The notes under the pieces: generated by a model
What the model was told of the DNA's origin: nothing
The model's input: only the letters and a program-made list of their open reading frames with translations
Database searches by the model: none
Shown here: piece after piece, positions 36,801-44,640 of the stretch
Layout: each line of letters starts with the position of its first letter
Numbering within the stretch: position 1 is the first letter of the stretch
Assembly (NCBI GenBank): GCA_037951105.1
Contig: JBAMJV010008022.1
Span: forward strand, 1-64,000
DNA length: 64,000 nucleotides
Direction: 5' to 3'
DNA from: Echinarachnius parma
Taxonomy: Eukaryota; Echinodermata; Echinoidea; Clypeasteroida; Echinarachniidae
Program-made: the position numbers and the translations under genes

Positions 36801-39800
36801 TTTACAAGTAGGCTGATAATTCCCTTTATAACTTTCATGCAAATAATGAAAAACAAACCCCCCCCTCCCCCCCAAAAAAAAAAAAAAAAAAAAAAAAAAG
36901 AAGAAGAGATTTTAATGATCAGTTACTAAATAGCTCTACCTTGCACCTTTTACTTGTTAATTAGTAAGATTGCCAAAGGTTTTGACACATTGGCCGGTAT
37001 TCTACTAAATGTATCAACACATTATGTTTATTGTTTGTTGCAAATCTACATTTTAAGAGTGAAAATTGCTGATTTACCCTTCTTCGACACCTCTCCCTGT
37101 CCAAGCTGTCCCGCAGCATCCTGTTCTCAGTCTGCATGCTGCTGTCTGCCCCACTGAACTCAAATGACCTTTGGCCGACCCCTGACCTTTGGTTGACCTC
37201 TGGCTTTTGGCTGGAAGCAAGGTGGGAGGTCTGGTGGGAGGCTAGTCCACTGTCCTCGGCCAGCCTGTCCAGGGATGGAGATATGTCTTGGAATGCCTGT
37301 GCGCTGCAAAAATAACCCATTATAATAAAGGTGATATTGAATCAGTTTGATCTGTTTACTGAAGGGCCCAATCGACCCCTGATGACCTTTGGCCGACCCC
37401 TGACCTTTGGTTGACCTCTGACTTTTGGCTGGAAGCAAGGTGGGAGGTCTGGTGGGAGGCTAGTCCACTGTCCTCGGCCAGTCTGTCCAAGGACGGAGAT
37501 ATGTCTTGGAATGCCTGTGCACTGCAAAAATAACCCATTATGATATTTAATCAGTTTATTGTATCTGTTTATTGAAGTTCCCACTCAACCCCAGATGACC
37601 TTTGGCCAACCTCTGACTTTTGGCTGGATGCAAGATGGGAGGTCTGTTGGGAGGCTAGTCCACTCTCCTCGGCCAGTCTGTCCAAGGACAGAGATACTTC
37701 TTGAAATGCTTGGGCGCTAGACACAGTGATGACAATAACAATAAGGAAATATGGATTTTTAACAAGAAGAATAAGATAACATCAAAAACAATAATAATAA
37801 TAATGAAACAAATAAATAATACAAATACTACTACTAATAATAATTAATGATAATGATAATTATAATTCATTATGCAATGAAGAATTTATTTTATTGCATT
37901 TATCATTGTGAATGTAAATAAAGGTACCGGTAATAAATTTACCAATAATTAATTAATGGTGAATGAAATAAACAATTTGTCAATTAAAACAAATCTTAGT
38001 TACCCAAGAAGAGAGTCGGTCTTTGCACTATCAGTTGACTGCCTCTGGAGATACTTCCCATCGCTGGATCCATGCAGTAGAAGCTCCGACAGAGATTCAT
38101 TGCGCAACACACTCTCTTGTTCTGTTGAGAGAACAAAAAATAAATCTAAATTAGCATTGGTGCCAGCAGGCCTGGTGTCACCACAAGAAAGAAAAAAATG
38201 TGTGCATTAAGATAATACAAACATAAAATATTTACTATTGAAAGAATCTGAGCCATAAATAAATCAATACATTTTTCAAACACCAGCCAATTCTGGCAAG
38301 TAACCATGTAATAAAGCTGGCTGAAGAAAAATTCCACTTACCCATATATAACCTAAATTAACAAATATACTATGCTTGACCAATTTGGGCATCTACTTTT
38401 CCTATTTTCCCTAAAATACTAACCAAGATCTTACTTTGCAATTCATCGCAATTTTGCCAATTGCTTATAATTGACAAAAACTTTTTACTAATTAAAGGTC
38501 ATGTCAGATTTCTCTTGAGTGTTCTGAATGACAGTGACCATTGAATATTCTTTTTTAGTCTTTTTCTTGTTCTAGCAAGTGATGCATGCCTCTTTTTTTT
38601 TCTTTTTTTTTTCTTTTTTATATTTGCTCAACTAAGCCGGTCAGAAAACAATTAACATTTTGTACAGCCCTGAATGTAATCTGACTTCATGGTTCTGGCT
38701 CCCTTACCTGGGGAAGATATCATGTTGCTTAGATTCTGCCTCAGGTGCTCAATCTCAGCAAACTCTGGAGGGAAGTGGGATGGCTAAAAATAACAAGGAA
38801 CAAATACAAAATTAGACATACATTTTAACTTACTTCTGCATTCTATTGATTATCATGGCAGCAGAAAAACAATATTTAGATTAAAAACAAGACATTTGTT
38901 TTTGGTTTTAAAAGGTTTGCAGAGAATGTGTTTGTCCAAAATAATAACTTCAGTCACTATATATACAACACTGAAAAATATGAACAAATTTGGAGCCTTT
39001 ATAATGTTGGTATCAAAATCAGAATTTTTTATCACAATCCTGAGACTGGAAGTTCTATCAAACTTACAGCCTCTAGAGTTAATTTATCTCTTTTAAAAAG
39101 TGTAATGTCCCCATTACCTGATAGCTCGTCACCCGTTTTCTGTTGTGTGGACTGGATGACAGTGGCCGTTGATCAGCAGATGGCGACCAACGTGCTTCGT
39201 GGACAGAAGACGTCAGGCTCTCAGGGACATGATGGTGTGGAGGTGGGCTATCAGCTGAATGGTCATCCTCTGATGACTGTTTTTCAATGTCCATCCGATC
39301 ACTCTGAGCGTTGTAGCTGTACGCTGACCCCTTGGCCTGGCTGTGGCTGTGACTGCTCGCGTTATAATCTGCACCGGCTGATTCCAGGCTAAATTTCACA
39401 GAATCATGGGAATCTATTTGTTGACTATTAGTGTCGATATCGTTCACACCAGATCTTGATGAACTAACGCCTCTCAGAGAATGCATCCCAGCATCTGATG
39501 CAACTGGAATCTTCGATGCGGCAATACCCGCCTTTGTCTGCGAGTGCAAATGCAGACCTGAAGACGAGCTGATGTGGGAATCCTTCTTTACAAAGAGCTC
39601 TCGATTCACCACAATCTCAGAAGCGGTTACATATTGTTGCCTGCTTCTCTGAAGGGAGTCACGGTCGTGGATCTTGTGAGCGCTGTGCTTTGTCTCGCTG
39701 AAACCGCCCCTACGCTGCTCAAAGCTCACGCCCCGCTCCTTCCTAAGGCTGCTCGGCTCAGAAGCTGTAGTGGGAACTCTTCGAAGTCCACGGTCCATCG

Positions 39801-40197
39801 GTTCTGTTTGAAGTCCACGGTCCAGTGGTTCTCTTCCCAGTCCATGGGCATGATCTAGTGATGATAACCCTTCCCTTCTGTGCTGGAAGGAACCGGGAAA
39901 TGCACTTGAAGCATCTCCTATGGGCGAAAACAGTGCACCGACATTAGGTTCCGTGCTGGAATAAGCATTCATTCCCTCCAGGTTGCGAGACATGGCGGAG
40001 GTATGATGAGAAGATACCACACTGCCTCTCGACTTAAGATGATATGATGATGCTGCCTTTGGATTGGGGCTAGCGCTGGGTGTGGTTTCTGCACTACTTC
40101 CCAAAGGTTCAATGCCGCTTAGTGTACCGGTTGTGTTCGTGTTAGAATCAGCACCAATGTCCCCAAAATTATCCAAGTTAAATTTCCTCTGCGCCAT
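14283..40197 (-). CDS. CNTROB: Centrobin orthologue, 17 coding exons, complete
   Basis: Centrobin is a daughter-centriole and microtubule-associated coiled-coil protein needed for centriole duplication. Exons from the start: 39118-40197, 38708-38783, 38004-38121, 37078-37303, 36608-36724, 34400-34516, 33574-33660, 28457-28603, 27841-28047, 21985-22277, 21295-21360, 19197-20356, 17386-17563, 16427-16484, 15903-16008, 15267-15460 and 14283-14447. All junctions are GT-AG and all phases agree; the CDS is 4395 nt. Identification: exon 5 encodes KKKDNMIAQLDK, close to the vertebrate centrobin sequence at the start of its coiled coil. Exon 12 opens like the vertebrate end of the coil (a LVGKLQHFLQ-type segment). 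The protein ends in GAWR (human GVWR). The order is a disordered Ser-rich N-terminus of about 360 residues, a coiled coil of about 400 residues (exons 5-11), a disordered Ser/Gln-rich region with a polyQ tract, and a basic C-terminus. It is longer than the human protein (about 900 aa). Several exons have local partial copies; see other entries. Confidence 0.9.
15836..15899. mobile_element. Tc1/mariner MITE fragment abutting a centrobin donor
   Basis: The right part of the family seen whole at 11390-11579, ending CAGGTTTGACTG, followed by TA at 15900-15901. That TA is part of the GTA at the 5' splice site of centrobin exon 15. Confidence 0.8.
16295..16405. repeat. Palindromic MITE with GGGCGTYGATC ends
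   Basis: The left arm GGGCGTTGATCTGTAATTG pairs with the right arm GGATCGACGCCC; the inner arms ACCTATTG and CAATAGGT also pair. The ends resemble the hAT element at 50612-51482. It lies in the intron just after centrobin exon 14. Confidence 0.7.
17140..17308. mobile_element. Tc1/mariner-type MITE (CAGTGAAA ends)
   Basis: Second copy of the family at 12504-12667, with TA on each side and the same internal CTCATTATA pairs. Intronic in centrobin. Confidence 0.78.
17564..18190 (-). repeat. Partial tandem copies of centrobin exon 13
   Basis: The block starting at 17969 repeats the first two thirds of exon 13 (17386-17563) with few changes and keeps its acceptor (ccccacag), but loses the donor half. 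A third, more degenerate copy lies at about 18085-18180. The intron segment around GAGACTTTGATCGTC is duplicated with it. Confidence 0.85.
18346..18694. mobile_element. Non-autonomous hAT-type element, 349 bp
   Basis: Flanked by a perfect 8-bp duplication GAGGGGGA (18338-18345 and 18695-18702). Ends CAGCG and CCCTG. The inside repeats GGGGGCTACTTTT phrases. Relatives are at 53779-54142, 46955-47133 and 54627-54802. Confidence 0.88.
18771..18993. mobile_element. MITE with long inverted repeats (AGAGCCGACTCGACC)
   Basis: The terminal repeats of about 40 bp contain ACACAGAGCCGACTCGACC and its complement GGTCGAGTCGGCTCTGTGTG, and a central CAACATGTTG palindrome. A possible TTA target duplication suggests a PIF/Harbinger-like origin (inference). 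Other copies: 21024-21244 and 58098-58327 (opposite orientation). Confidence 0.8.
19197..20356 (-). CDS. CNTROB: Centrobin exon 12: end of the coil and disordered region
   Basis: 1160 nt. It opens with a short helix (FSLVGKLQHFLQSQCNEA) that corresponds to the end of the vertebrate coiled coil, then becomes low in complexity with many Ser, Thr, Pro, His and Gly. A polyglutamine tract from CTG/CAG triplets lies at 19740-19760. Acceptor ctttttcag, donor TTG|gtaagc. A copy of its first 130 nt, with its own acceptor, lies 198 nt upstream. Confidence 0.9.
20424..20554 (-). repeat. Copy of the start of centrobin exon 12, with acceptor
   Basis: A near-identical copy of the first 130 nt of exon 12 with a T-rich tract and AG. 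It starts exactly 198 nt before exon 12, and the interval is free of stop codons in the exon 12 frame. A shorter remnant follows at about 20615-20670. Confidence 0.85.
20690..21023 (-). repeat. Reverse copy of the DR1-bearing interspersed repeat
   Basis: Complementary in order to the repeat at 45284-46545: ACCAAGTTTGATGG, TCTTGAGATAAC, and TGTGACCTTTGACCCCATGA. It is followed at once by a copy of the CGACTCGACC MITE. Confidence 0.75.
21024..21244. mobile_element. Second copy of the CGACTCGACC MITE
   Basis: Same orientation as the copy at 18771, with the GTCAGGCTAGAGTC and GACTGGCTCTTGACC phrases. Intronic in centrobin. Confidence 0.8.
21985..22277 (-). CDS. CNTROB: Centrobin exon 10: charged coiled coil
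   Basis: 293 nt, phase 0 in and phase 2 out. It is rich in Glu and Arg, as in the central rod of vertebrate centrobin. Acceptor ctcttccag, donor CAG|gtaggc. Degenerate copies of its first part are found upstream at 22361-22456 and 22540-22592. Confidence 0.9.
22350..22720 (-). repeat. Degenerate partial copies of centrobin exon 10
   Basis: 22361-22456 and 22540-22592 repeat the first part of exon 10 (the phrases CTCAACTCAAGACTAG and TCTCCTGG), with frame-destroying changes. A third remnant is at about 22650-22715. None keeps a usable exon. Confidence 0.75.
23080..24720. repeat. Satellite array A, unit about 125 bp, about 13 copies
   Basis: Each unit contains AGAATTACGACGAGTTTTTG, ATATTCGTAACGTTTTCGCT and GAAATCACGGCACTTATTTC. 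A diverged unit type (TTTAGGATGCAATCAGTAAA and AAAAATTAAAAATGCAT) recurs at about 23400, 24250 and 24620, so the array has a higher-order pattern. Confidence 0.92.
25735..27290. repeat. Satellite array B, unit about 159 bp, about 10 copies
   Basis: Units contain TTTTCATCATCGCAAAA, GGCAATATCAAAATGATTGC and CAAAGTTACGATAATGCGCT. From about 26060 to 26990 two unit types alternate (GATAAAGCG with CTGGAATATCG, and GATACACCG with CTAGAAAATCG), giving a 318-bp dimer. Confidence 0.92.
27715..27840. repeat. (ATC/ATG)n microsatellite at a splice donor
   Basis: Nearly pure trinucleotide run that starts inside the 5' splice site of centrobin exon 9 (gtaatgatgatgg on the minus strand). The Met-rich open frame over it is a by-product. 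Confidence 0.9.
27841..28047 (-). CDS. CNTROB: Centrobin exon 9: charged coiled coil
   Basis: 207 nt, phase 0 at both ends, almost entirely Glu, Lys, Arg, Leu and Gln in heptad-like spacing. The donor AAG|gtaatg runs straight into a long ATG microsatellite. A 47-bp inverted copy of this exon end and donor lies at 28764-28810. Confidence 0.9.
28764..28810 (+). repeat. Inverted 47-bp copy of the centrobin exon 9 end and donor
   Basis: Matches the minus-strand sequence 27871-27825 with one mismatch, and includes AGACAAGgtaatgatgatgg, that is, the exon end, the splice donor and the first bases of the intron. It points the opposite way to the gene. Confidence 0.88.
28909..30192 (-). CDS. DDE-transposase-like protein of unknown superfamily, C-terminally truncated
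   Basis: 427 codons from a true ATG. Residues 1-50 are strongly basic and helical (KKKRLRRRE, then RRKSANEKRQLNKQIRELQQ), a possible DNA-binding coiled coil. Asp142 lies in SSDGTSK and Asp207 in MSDRH. CGLH at 253-256 fits the C-x-x-H signature found between the second acid and the glutamate in several eukaryotic cut-and-paste transposases. The expected third acid is not evident and the C-terminus looks cut off at about residue 410. I recall similar uncharacterised proteins in cnidarians and echinoderms, but cannot name the family. It lies in a centrobin intron in the same strand sense and head to head with a LINE. Confidence 0.6.
   Translation of the reverse strand: MRLKKKRLRRREVTRITGQKSKRKQVYAERRKSANEKRQLNKQIRELQQELCAIKGDGKLSLKKGAHYNNKISVGQDLQKYGVSTVNCEHVVRDVLEGLTDIQVGDLPKKTLAADILLESRKMSQIQIAHSLTESDLTLSSDGTSKCWPSLHCVRHIFMLGMKECVRGTADTTLNTLIDVLGELCSKDSENKSVNDLLAKIKNTMSDRHIVLKKFNKILREYRQDILPSIIEDWDKMSCEERVNFSSMNNFVCGLHFVVGLANYASSTLTAWESMIFGDRKVGAGTLTGANNKGGESGTVRLVRTICKSIQDRACEKSGTPIEFRTYLRSKGVMSVPLAPFRGNRFNIIFHNSAGVAHLEQHLKETKDSNLLMKAVHADLGVNQYIAGVRALGLIDKIVTGPLWRVINENMILISVCKVSYTSTSKR
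30654..31688 (+). pseudogene. LINE endonuclease fragment
   Basis: An open frame of 344 codons covers the apurinic endonuclease domain. TETWL carries the catalytic Glu, GDFN and SDH are the other active-site blocks, so the domain itself looks complete. The frame is lost on both sides relative to the N-terminal 2A segment and the RT. Confidence 0.85.
32181..33531 (+). pseudogene. LINE reverse transcriptase, two overlapping frames
   Basis: The first part (NYRPVSN, QSAYR) and the second (LDLSAAFDTVDHN, GSVLGPILF, YADD) belong to one RT domain split by a frame shift near 32603. The C-terminal segment (LLKELHWLP) is present, but the rest is deleted, so the frame ends in tail sequence. Confidence 0.88.
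33995..34385 (-). repeat. Two partial copies of centrobin exon 6
   Basis: The real exon is 34400-34516. A copy at 34008-34083 keeps the last 25 codons and a good donor (CAG|gtaaat) in the same phase. A copy at about 34208-34290 has lost its donor to an A run. Flanking intron sequence (TGCATAATAATCTTTGT) is duplicated too. Confidence 0.88.
34939..36607 (-). repeat. 16-copy minisatellite derived from centrobin exon 5 and its donor
   Basis: Units of 101 or 104 bp (differing by one CTT). On the minus strand each holds codons for KKKDNMISQLVK followed by the splice donor gtaaat and about 60 bp of intron. The outermost copy (34985) and the real exon share the GAT codon (QLDK), while inner copies have GTA (QLVK), so the inner units spread from one variant. 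Confidence 0.95.
36608..36724 (-). CDS. CNTROB: Centrobin exon 5: start of the coiled coil
   Basis: 117 nt, phase 0 at both ends. It encodes CEEQIATLQGRILESQQLLA followed by KKKDNMIAQLDK, the block most similar to vertebrate centrobin. Its 3' end, with the donor AAG|gtaaat, is the source of the minisatellite that fills the next 1.6 kb of intron. Confidence 0.92.
36867..36899. repeat. Poly(A) tract next to a C run
   Basis: Homopolymer stretch in the intron between centrobin exons 4 and 5. The open frames over it are not genes. Confidence 0.9.
37375..37716 (-). repeat. Two further copies of centrobin exon 4
   Basis: The real exon is 37078-37303. Copy 2 starts at 37521 and copy 3 at 37716. Both keep the acceptor and the correct entry phase, and both encode versions of AFQDISPSLDRLAE and SGLAS-QTSHLASSQK. 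Neither keeps the exon 4 donor; copy 2 runs into a stop. Confidence 0.9.
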
Positions 40198-40211
40198 GGT
40201 TCCAGACAGTT
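39118..40211 (-). CDS. CNTROB: Centrobin first coding exon
   Basis: The start ATG at 40197-40195 lies in a strong context (accATGG). An in-frame TTG upstream is not a start. A 3' splice site (T-rich tract then aactag) ends at 40212, so 14 nt of 5' UTR precede the ATG and an upstream non-coding exon must exist. The 360-codon coding part is serine-, histidine- and glycine-rich, without predicted structure, and carries short charged repeats such as EPMDRGL. The donor is CAG|gtaatg at 39118. Confidence 0.9.
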
Positions 40212-42180
40212 CTAGTTGTTTCAATTAAAAAACAAAAAGATTTTCACTAAAAATAATACAATAGACCCTTGACTTTGAGTTTGAGGAATTAACTTATAAA
40301 ATAAGAAAACAGTTCAGTTGAGTTAGTAATTTACAAACCATTTTGTTAAGGATGAAGCAAATTGAAATATGGCGTACAAAACTGCATCGAGACTCTTGAA
40401 ACATAGTCATAAACAGTGATAATCAGTAGAGGCAGAGCATGCTCGCAAACGGGGATCGTCATAAAAAACAAGGATCCTTGTAAACGAGGGCAAATTGCAT
40501 CAGCAAATGAGGATCGTCCTCTTTTTTTCTGTTATGCCCTACGCCTACGGGATTAGGGTTAAAGTTACGGGACTTGAGATAGCTAAAAATAGATTCCTTG
40601 TTATCTTAAATTACCCCTAGTTCACCGTCTTCTTTTGTGTGTTGCCTGTCTTCTCACAGAAAAAAAATGTGTTATATACAAATATGTGTGTTAAAGTATA
40701 GGACCATCGCGACCTTGCCACTGCGAGCAGCAATGGATGGGAGCTGATTTTGTATTTTTTCTTGTTTCTTGGCTATGCAGACATGTCTTTATAAATGAGG
40801 CCAACCCCCACAATGTAAGACGATCTGCATTTGCGAGTGTGTGCCTCAATACTGATTACTGATAATGATAAACAATTACAAATTATCAAATAAGATACAT
40901 TTTAATTATTTATGGTGGCCCCAATTTGGCCAACTTTTGTTCAATCATGATTTATGCAACGCCAACTCCACACGCGCGTCACGGGTAGCTAGCCGCATAG
41001 TATAGCAAGGGGTTGCAATACCGAACGGGTTGTATTACCGTACATGCAAATTCCAATAGGAAAAACGTTCGAATTTTGAAAGTTGAATTTGAGAGTCGGC
41101 ATTAACGGAGGATAATAAATGGATGTTTAGCAAACATTTTCCACCATTTCCCGAAGAAAATAAGCGCCCTGAGGCATTATACGCGCGTTTTGCCGCGCAC
41201 CAGTGGCAGCGCGCATGTCAATGACATTCCCATGCAAAACATTCACGTTTGGTGCGTCCGGTTAATACAACCCGGTTTGTGCGCTACAAAAAAATCTGCT
41301 TTCTTGAAAGGGTGCCATAAAAGTTCAATTTGCGTAAGTTTGCCGCTTTTTTCTACGAAATAAGTTATCAATTCTTTATCTTGAGAATATATAGATCACT
41401 TATTTGTGTTTTATTCATATCTCTGTTCTTCATGTTGATCGTTTTCATGGCGTAAAGAAATGGTATCCGGTAATAGGACCCGATGGCATACACCTACCAT
41501 ACATCATTACAATCATGTAATAATACTGTGCAAATAGTCTTTAGTAGTAATACTATAGTATTACAATAGTATACACATACGTACATAAATGTGACGGACA
41601 CAAATTTATTACAATTTAATTGAAATCATTAAATGAAACTAAGTGATGACTTGTATATATTTGCAATTATGTTTTGCCATTTGAGAATTGAGGGGCCACC
41701 AAAATAAAAAAATTCAAAAATTGGTGACATTAATTTTAAACTCATTTAATTTAAAGTCAATAAACATTAATAAAAAGGGCCACTAGAAAATAAGTAATGC
41801 GGAGCAATGCGGCGCCGAGCAATGCTGCATTACTTAGTGCCAAAAGACATCATATCAATTCAATATTAATCATAATTTTCAAAATTGTTTAATTAAGTTT
41901 GTTTTGGGGTGCCAGCGGTCTCGGGCTGGATGGCCTGCGCCTGGCCGCGGCCGCGGCCGCGGCCAGTGGGCTGTGTCCCTGTCTGGATCTCGGGGACTTG
42001 CAAAAAAAGACAGCGGCTTTTCTGAACCGGACACGTAAATTCCCCTTTTCTGAGACTGAGGCGGTTCAAATCATTTTGATTTCAAAATTTAGTATTACTT
42101 AGTACAAATTAAAACATTAAAGAACTCAATTATCATGTCAAACTAAATTTAAAGCACAGTAAAAGCAGGAATTTACTCAC
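40212..42180. other. Region upstream of centrobin
   Basis: Probably the first intron of centrobin plus flanking DNA. It contains CpG-bearing stretches at 40960-41250 and a 26-bp perfect palindrome of GGCCGC units at 41941-41966. No family-level coding similarity was found apart from the short GRG-encoding frame. Confidence 0.45.
41893..41996 (-). CDS. Possible short exon encoding a GRGRGRG stretch
   Basis: A T-rich acceptor (tctttttttgcaag) precedes an open frame to TAA at 41893. Joined in phase to an ATG at 42235 via the donor at 42181, it would make a protein of about 51 residues with a GRGRGRGQAQ segment. Codon use looks coding-like, but I recognise no family. The underlying DNA includes a 26-bp perfect palindrome. 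It could also be an alternative 5' exon of centrobin. Confidence 0.25.
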
Positions 42181-42245
42181 AATTTTCGGCCGGAAAATTC
42201 AAACATCGTAGCTCAATAACAATGGCACTGCGCATGCGTGCAATA
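42181..42245 (-). promoter_or_regulatory. CNTROB: Candidate 5' UTR exon and promoter of centrobin
   Basis: A strong donor (AATT|gtgagtaaat) ends this segment at 42181, and a GCATGCGCA word resembling an NRF1 site lies at its start. Centrobin needs an upstream non-coding exon, because a splice acceptor sits 14 nt before its ATG. This is the nearest good donor on the same strand that I noticed. The transcription start is unknown and the link is inference. Confidence 0.4.
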
Positions 42246-43879
42246 AAAACATAATTAGCTGATCCAATATTGCTTGAATCTTACAGGCCATCGGATAATT
42301 CCACTGGGATAGCGAAATGTGTACCCAAGCGTATTATTATAAACAAGCGAAGCATAGAGCCAAATAAGGTGGCGCAGATTTGGCGGTGCCAATTTGTTGA
42401 GGCAGATGCCTCATCGATTTCCCCCATTTTACTTCTTTTTTTGTTACCACAAGTCATCAAATCAGGGGGGTGTTGCATACAATTTAGCAATTTTAATTTG
42501 TGATAAATCACAAGTAAGAAAATATGCGCATTACAGCTAGCCCATCAGAGTTGCGTATTTCATTGGCCGCATTTTGTGACTTTTAAGCGCAACGTACTTT
42601 GCGATTGATCGAGTATGCAACACTCCCAAGGGATAGAATTAAACATAATTGCCAGATGTGAAGTGTTAGAAAATAATAAAGGAAGACAATTAGGAAATGT
42701 AAACACTATTTTCATTGCATACATGACATGGCAGACAAAAAAAGAAAATGGAGAAATGGAGAAAGAAATAGAATATAGAAAGACCGGTGACTGAACAGGG
42801 TTATCATCTGCTCATGCAGTGGTGAATTTAGGGGGCGCCTTTTTATTATTATTAATTTGCAGCCTCAAATACTAAACCCGGCTATATGAGACGAGGCTCT
42901 TCAATGGACACCCCATGCACTGGGACTGATCCGAGCTTCTCTCAGAAAATTATCAAACTGCCCTCTTTGGAGCAGTTCAAGGTGGCTCTTGAAACCATTT
43001 AGTTCCCTTTTCAGGAACGTTACCCTCATCTAGATGCTGAACAGGCATTGATATAGTATAATTTTTGAAGAGAAAGAAACCGGTCGAAAGTAATTGAATA
43101 AAGACTTAACCAAGGAATACTAGCGTGTTTCCGAGTTTATTTTATTGACTTTTTTATATTTATTTCATCGACGAGGACTTTTTAAGTTAAATTTATTTGT
43201 ATAATTACCATATAGCAGTCACTTTTATATTAATTTACACAAAAATACTAAAAGAAAATTCATATGGAAGATCCCAAAAATAGACTGTACCCAGTGCTAG
43301 TGCCCCCTAGTCATGACCCCCGGCACCCCCCACCCCCGCCCCCCCCCCCCCCCCCCCCCCCCCAACCAGGACTGCCACCGCAAGCTCCTTTTACCACCAC
43401 CATCACATCACCATGAATTAGGCTTCAAGTTCAGCTTTTAGTTCAATTACCTGTACTGCACTATGTTTGAATTTTTAAATTGGCAATGCTAAGAGTGCAG
43501 TTTCCCTCTCGATCTGCTCAGCTCAGCTGATCAAGGGATCGGAGTCGAGCTACGGTAGATATATCTATATTAAAAGCCGTATTCGAAATCGTCTACGGTA
43601 CAGAAGTAAAAGTTGTATCAACTTGAACTAATGGGAACATTTGGTATTTTCCGATGTCGACCGAAATTATATTTGAGACGTTATCGTTAGACTTTTCATA
43701 TGCTTTGCATGAAATTGAGCTTGGTATTTGAAATTGATTGTGAAGTTGTTTTTTGTGGGCTTTGAGTTTGGCCTTTGCATTTGGCCGGCTGCAGCTGCTT
43801 TCCTTTGCCAGAATCCCTGCCATTGCCACTCCCAGATTGACTTTGTTCTACACTACGACTACGTCGACTACATTAAATT
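42246..43879. other. Intergenic and promoter region before the KCTD gene
   Basis: Holds a long C tract (43337-43363) and the probable KCTD promoter and 5' UTR in its last few hundred bases. I saw no convincing TATA box. Confidence 0.5.
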
Positions 43880-43894
43880 ATGAAGATGGTGTGA
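43880..43894 (+). promoter_or_regulatory. Four-codon upstream ORF before KCTD
   Basis: ATG AAG ATG GTG TGA ends 18 nt before the KCTD start. If it is in the mRNA it would load ribosomes just ahead of the main ATG and could reduce or condition translation. Confidence 0.4.
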
Positions 43895-43912
43895 AGAATT
43901 GCTGTGCTCACA

Positions 43913-44629
43913 ATGACTGACTTTGTCAGCCTCAATGTCGGAGGTACAATCTACACCACGTCTCGCGCAACTCTCAACCATTTTCCCGACTCCATGCTCG
44001 GTTCCATGTTCAGCGATCGGATGCCTTCTAACCAGGATGCTCAGGGAAATTATCTGATCGACGGAGATGGCCCGCTGTTCCGACACGTGCTGAACTTTCT
44101 GCGGAGGTCTGTTCTCATGCTTCCGGAGGATTTTAAAGAGCTTGACATGCTTGCTCAGGAAGCGGATTATTATCAAATTCAGGAGCTGATCGATGCGGTG
44201 ACGCAGCTCAAGAACGAGGTTACATTAAAGCGGGAGGAGGAGGCGCGAGCACGCAACCGCATCAAGGAACATGAGTTCCTGGAGGTCGAGTTTGAATGCG
44301 CCAACGGCCGCTGGATCATCTTCAGCAGCTCGGACATCCTGCAGAAGATTCCCGTCGTCATGGAGAGCTTCGGAAACCATCAGCGCCTCGTACGCAATCA
44401 GCTCGATCACATCTTTGGCCCCGAGGAAAACGGGCTGATAATCCCCCGCGAGCAGCCGCTGAATCGCGTCAAACTCTTTAGACAGATCACGCAGTTGGGA
44501 TTCAGTCTCGTTTCTGTGTCCTCTAGCGGAGGGGACGAACGGTCGACGGACCGTTGGGTCTTCAAAAGGGAGGTGAAGCCGGGAAGTATAGATTCGCCAT
44601 CGAAGGAAAAGCGTGGAAAATGTAAATGA
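43913..44629 (+). CDS. KCTD6/11/21-like BTB protein, intronless
   Basis: 238 codons in a single exon. Residues 3-100 are a BTB/T1 domain with the family blocks VSLNVGGTIYTTSRATL, DSMLGSMF, IDGDGPLFRHVLNFLR and LAQEADYYQIQEL. The spacing and sequence are closest to KCTD6, KCTD11 and KCTD21 (KCASH proteins), which act as CUL3 adaptors, oligomerise, and in vertebrates lower Hedgehog output through HDAC1; function here is by family. The C-terminal half is charged and then forms a second domain (HIFGPEENG, LGFSLVSV, WVFKREV) that aligns loosely with the KCTD6/21 C-terminus. The ATG at 43913 is chosen because the frame upstream has only a GTG. The body is GC-richer than its surroundings. Confidence 0.85.
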   Translation: MTDFVSLNVGGTIYTTSRATLNHFPDSMLGSMFSDRMPSNQDAQGNYLIDGDGPLFRHVLNFLRRSVLMLPEDFKELDMLAQEADYYQIQELIDAVTQLKNEVTLKREEEARARNRIKEHEFLEVEFECANGRWIIFSSSDILQKIPVVMESFGNHQRLVRNQLDHIFGPEENGLIIPREQPLNRVKLFRQITQLGFSLVSVSSSGGDERSTDRWVFKREVKPGSIDSPSKEKRGKCK

Positions 44630-44640
44630 TGATCGATTCC

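Noticed and set aside
43593-43829. 78-codon minus-strand ORF upstream of KCTD
   Set aside because: Good start context, but no family similarity; it could be by chance.
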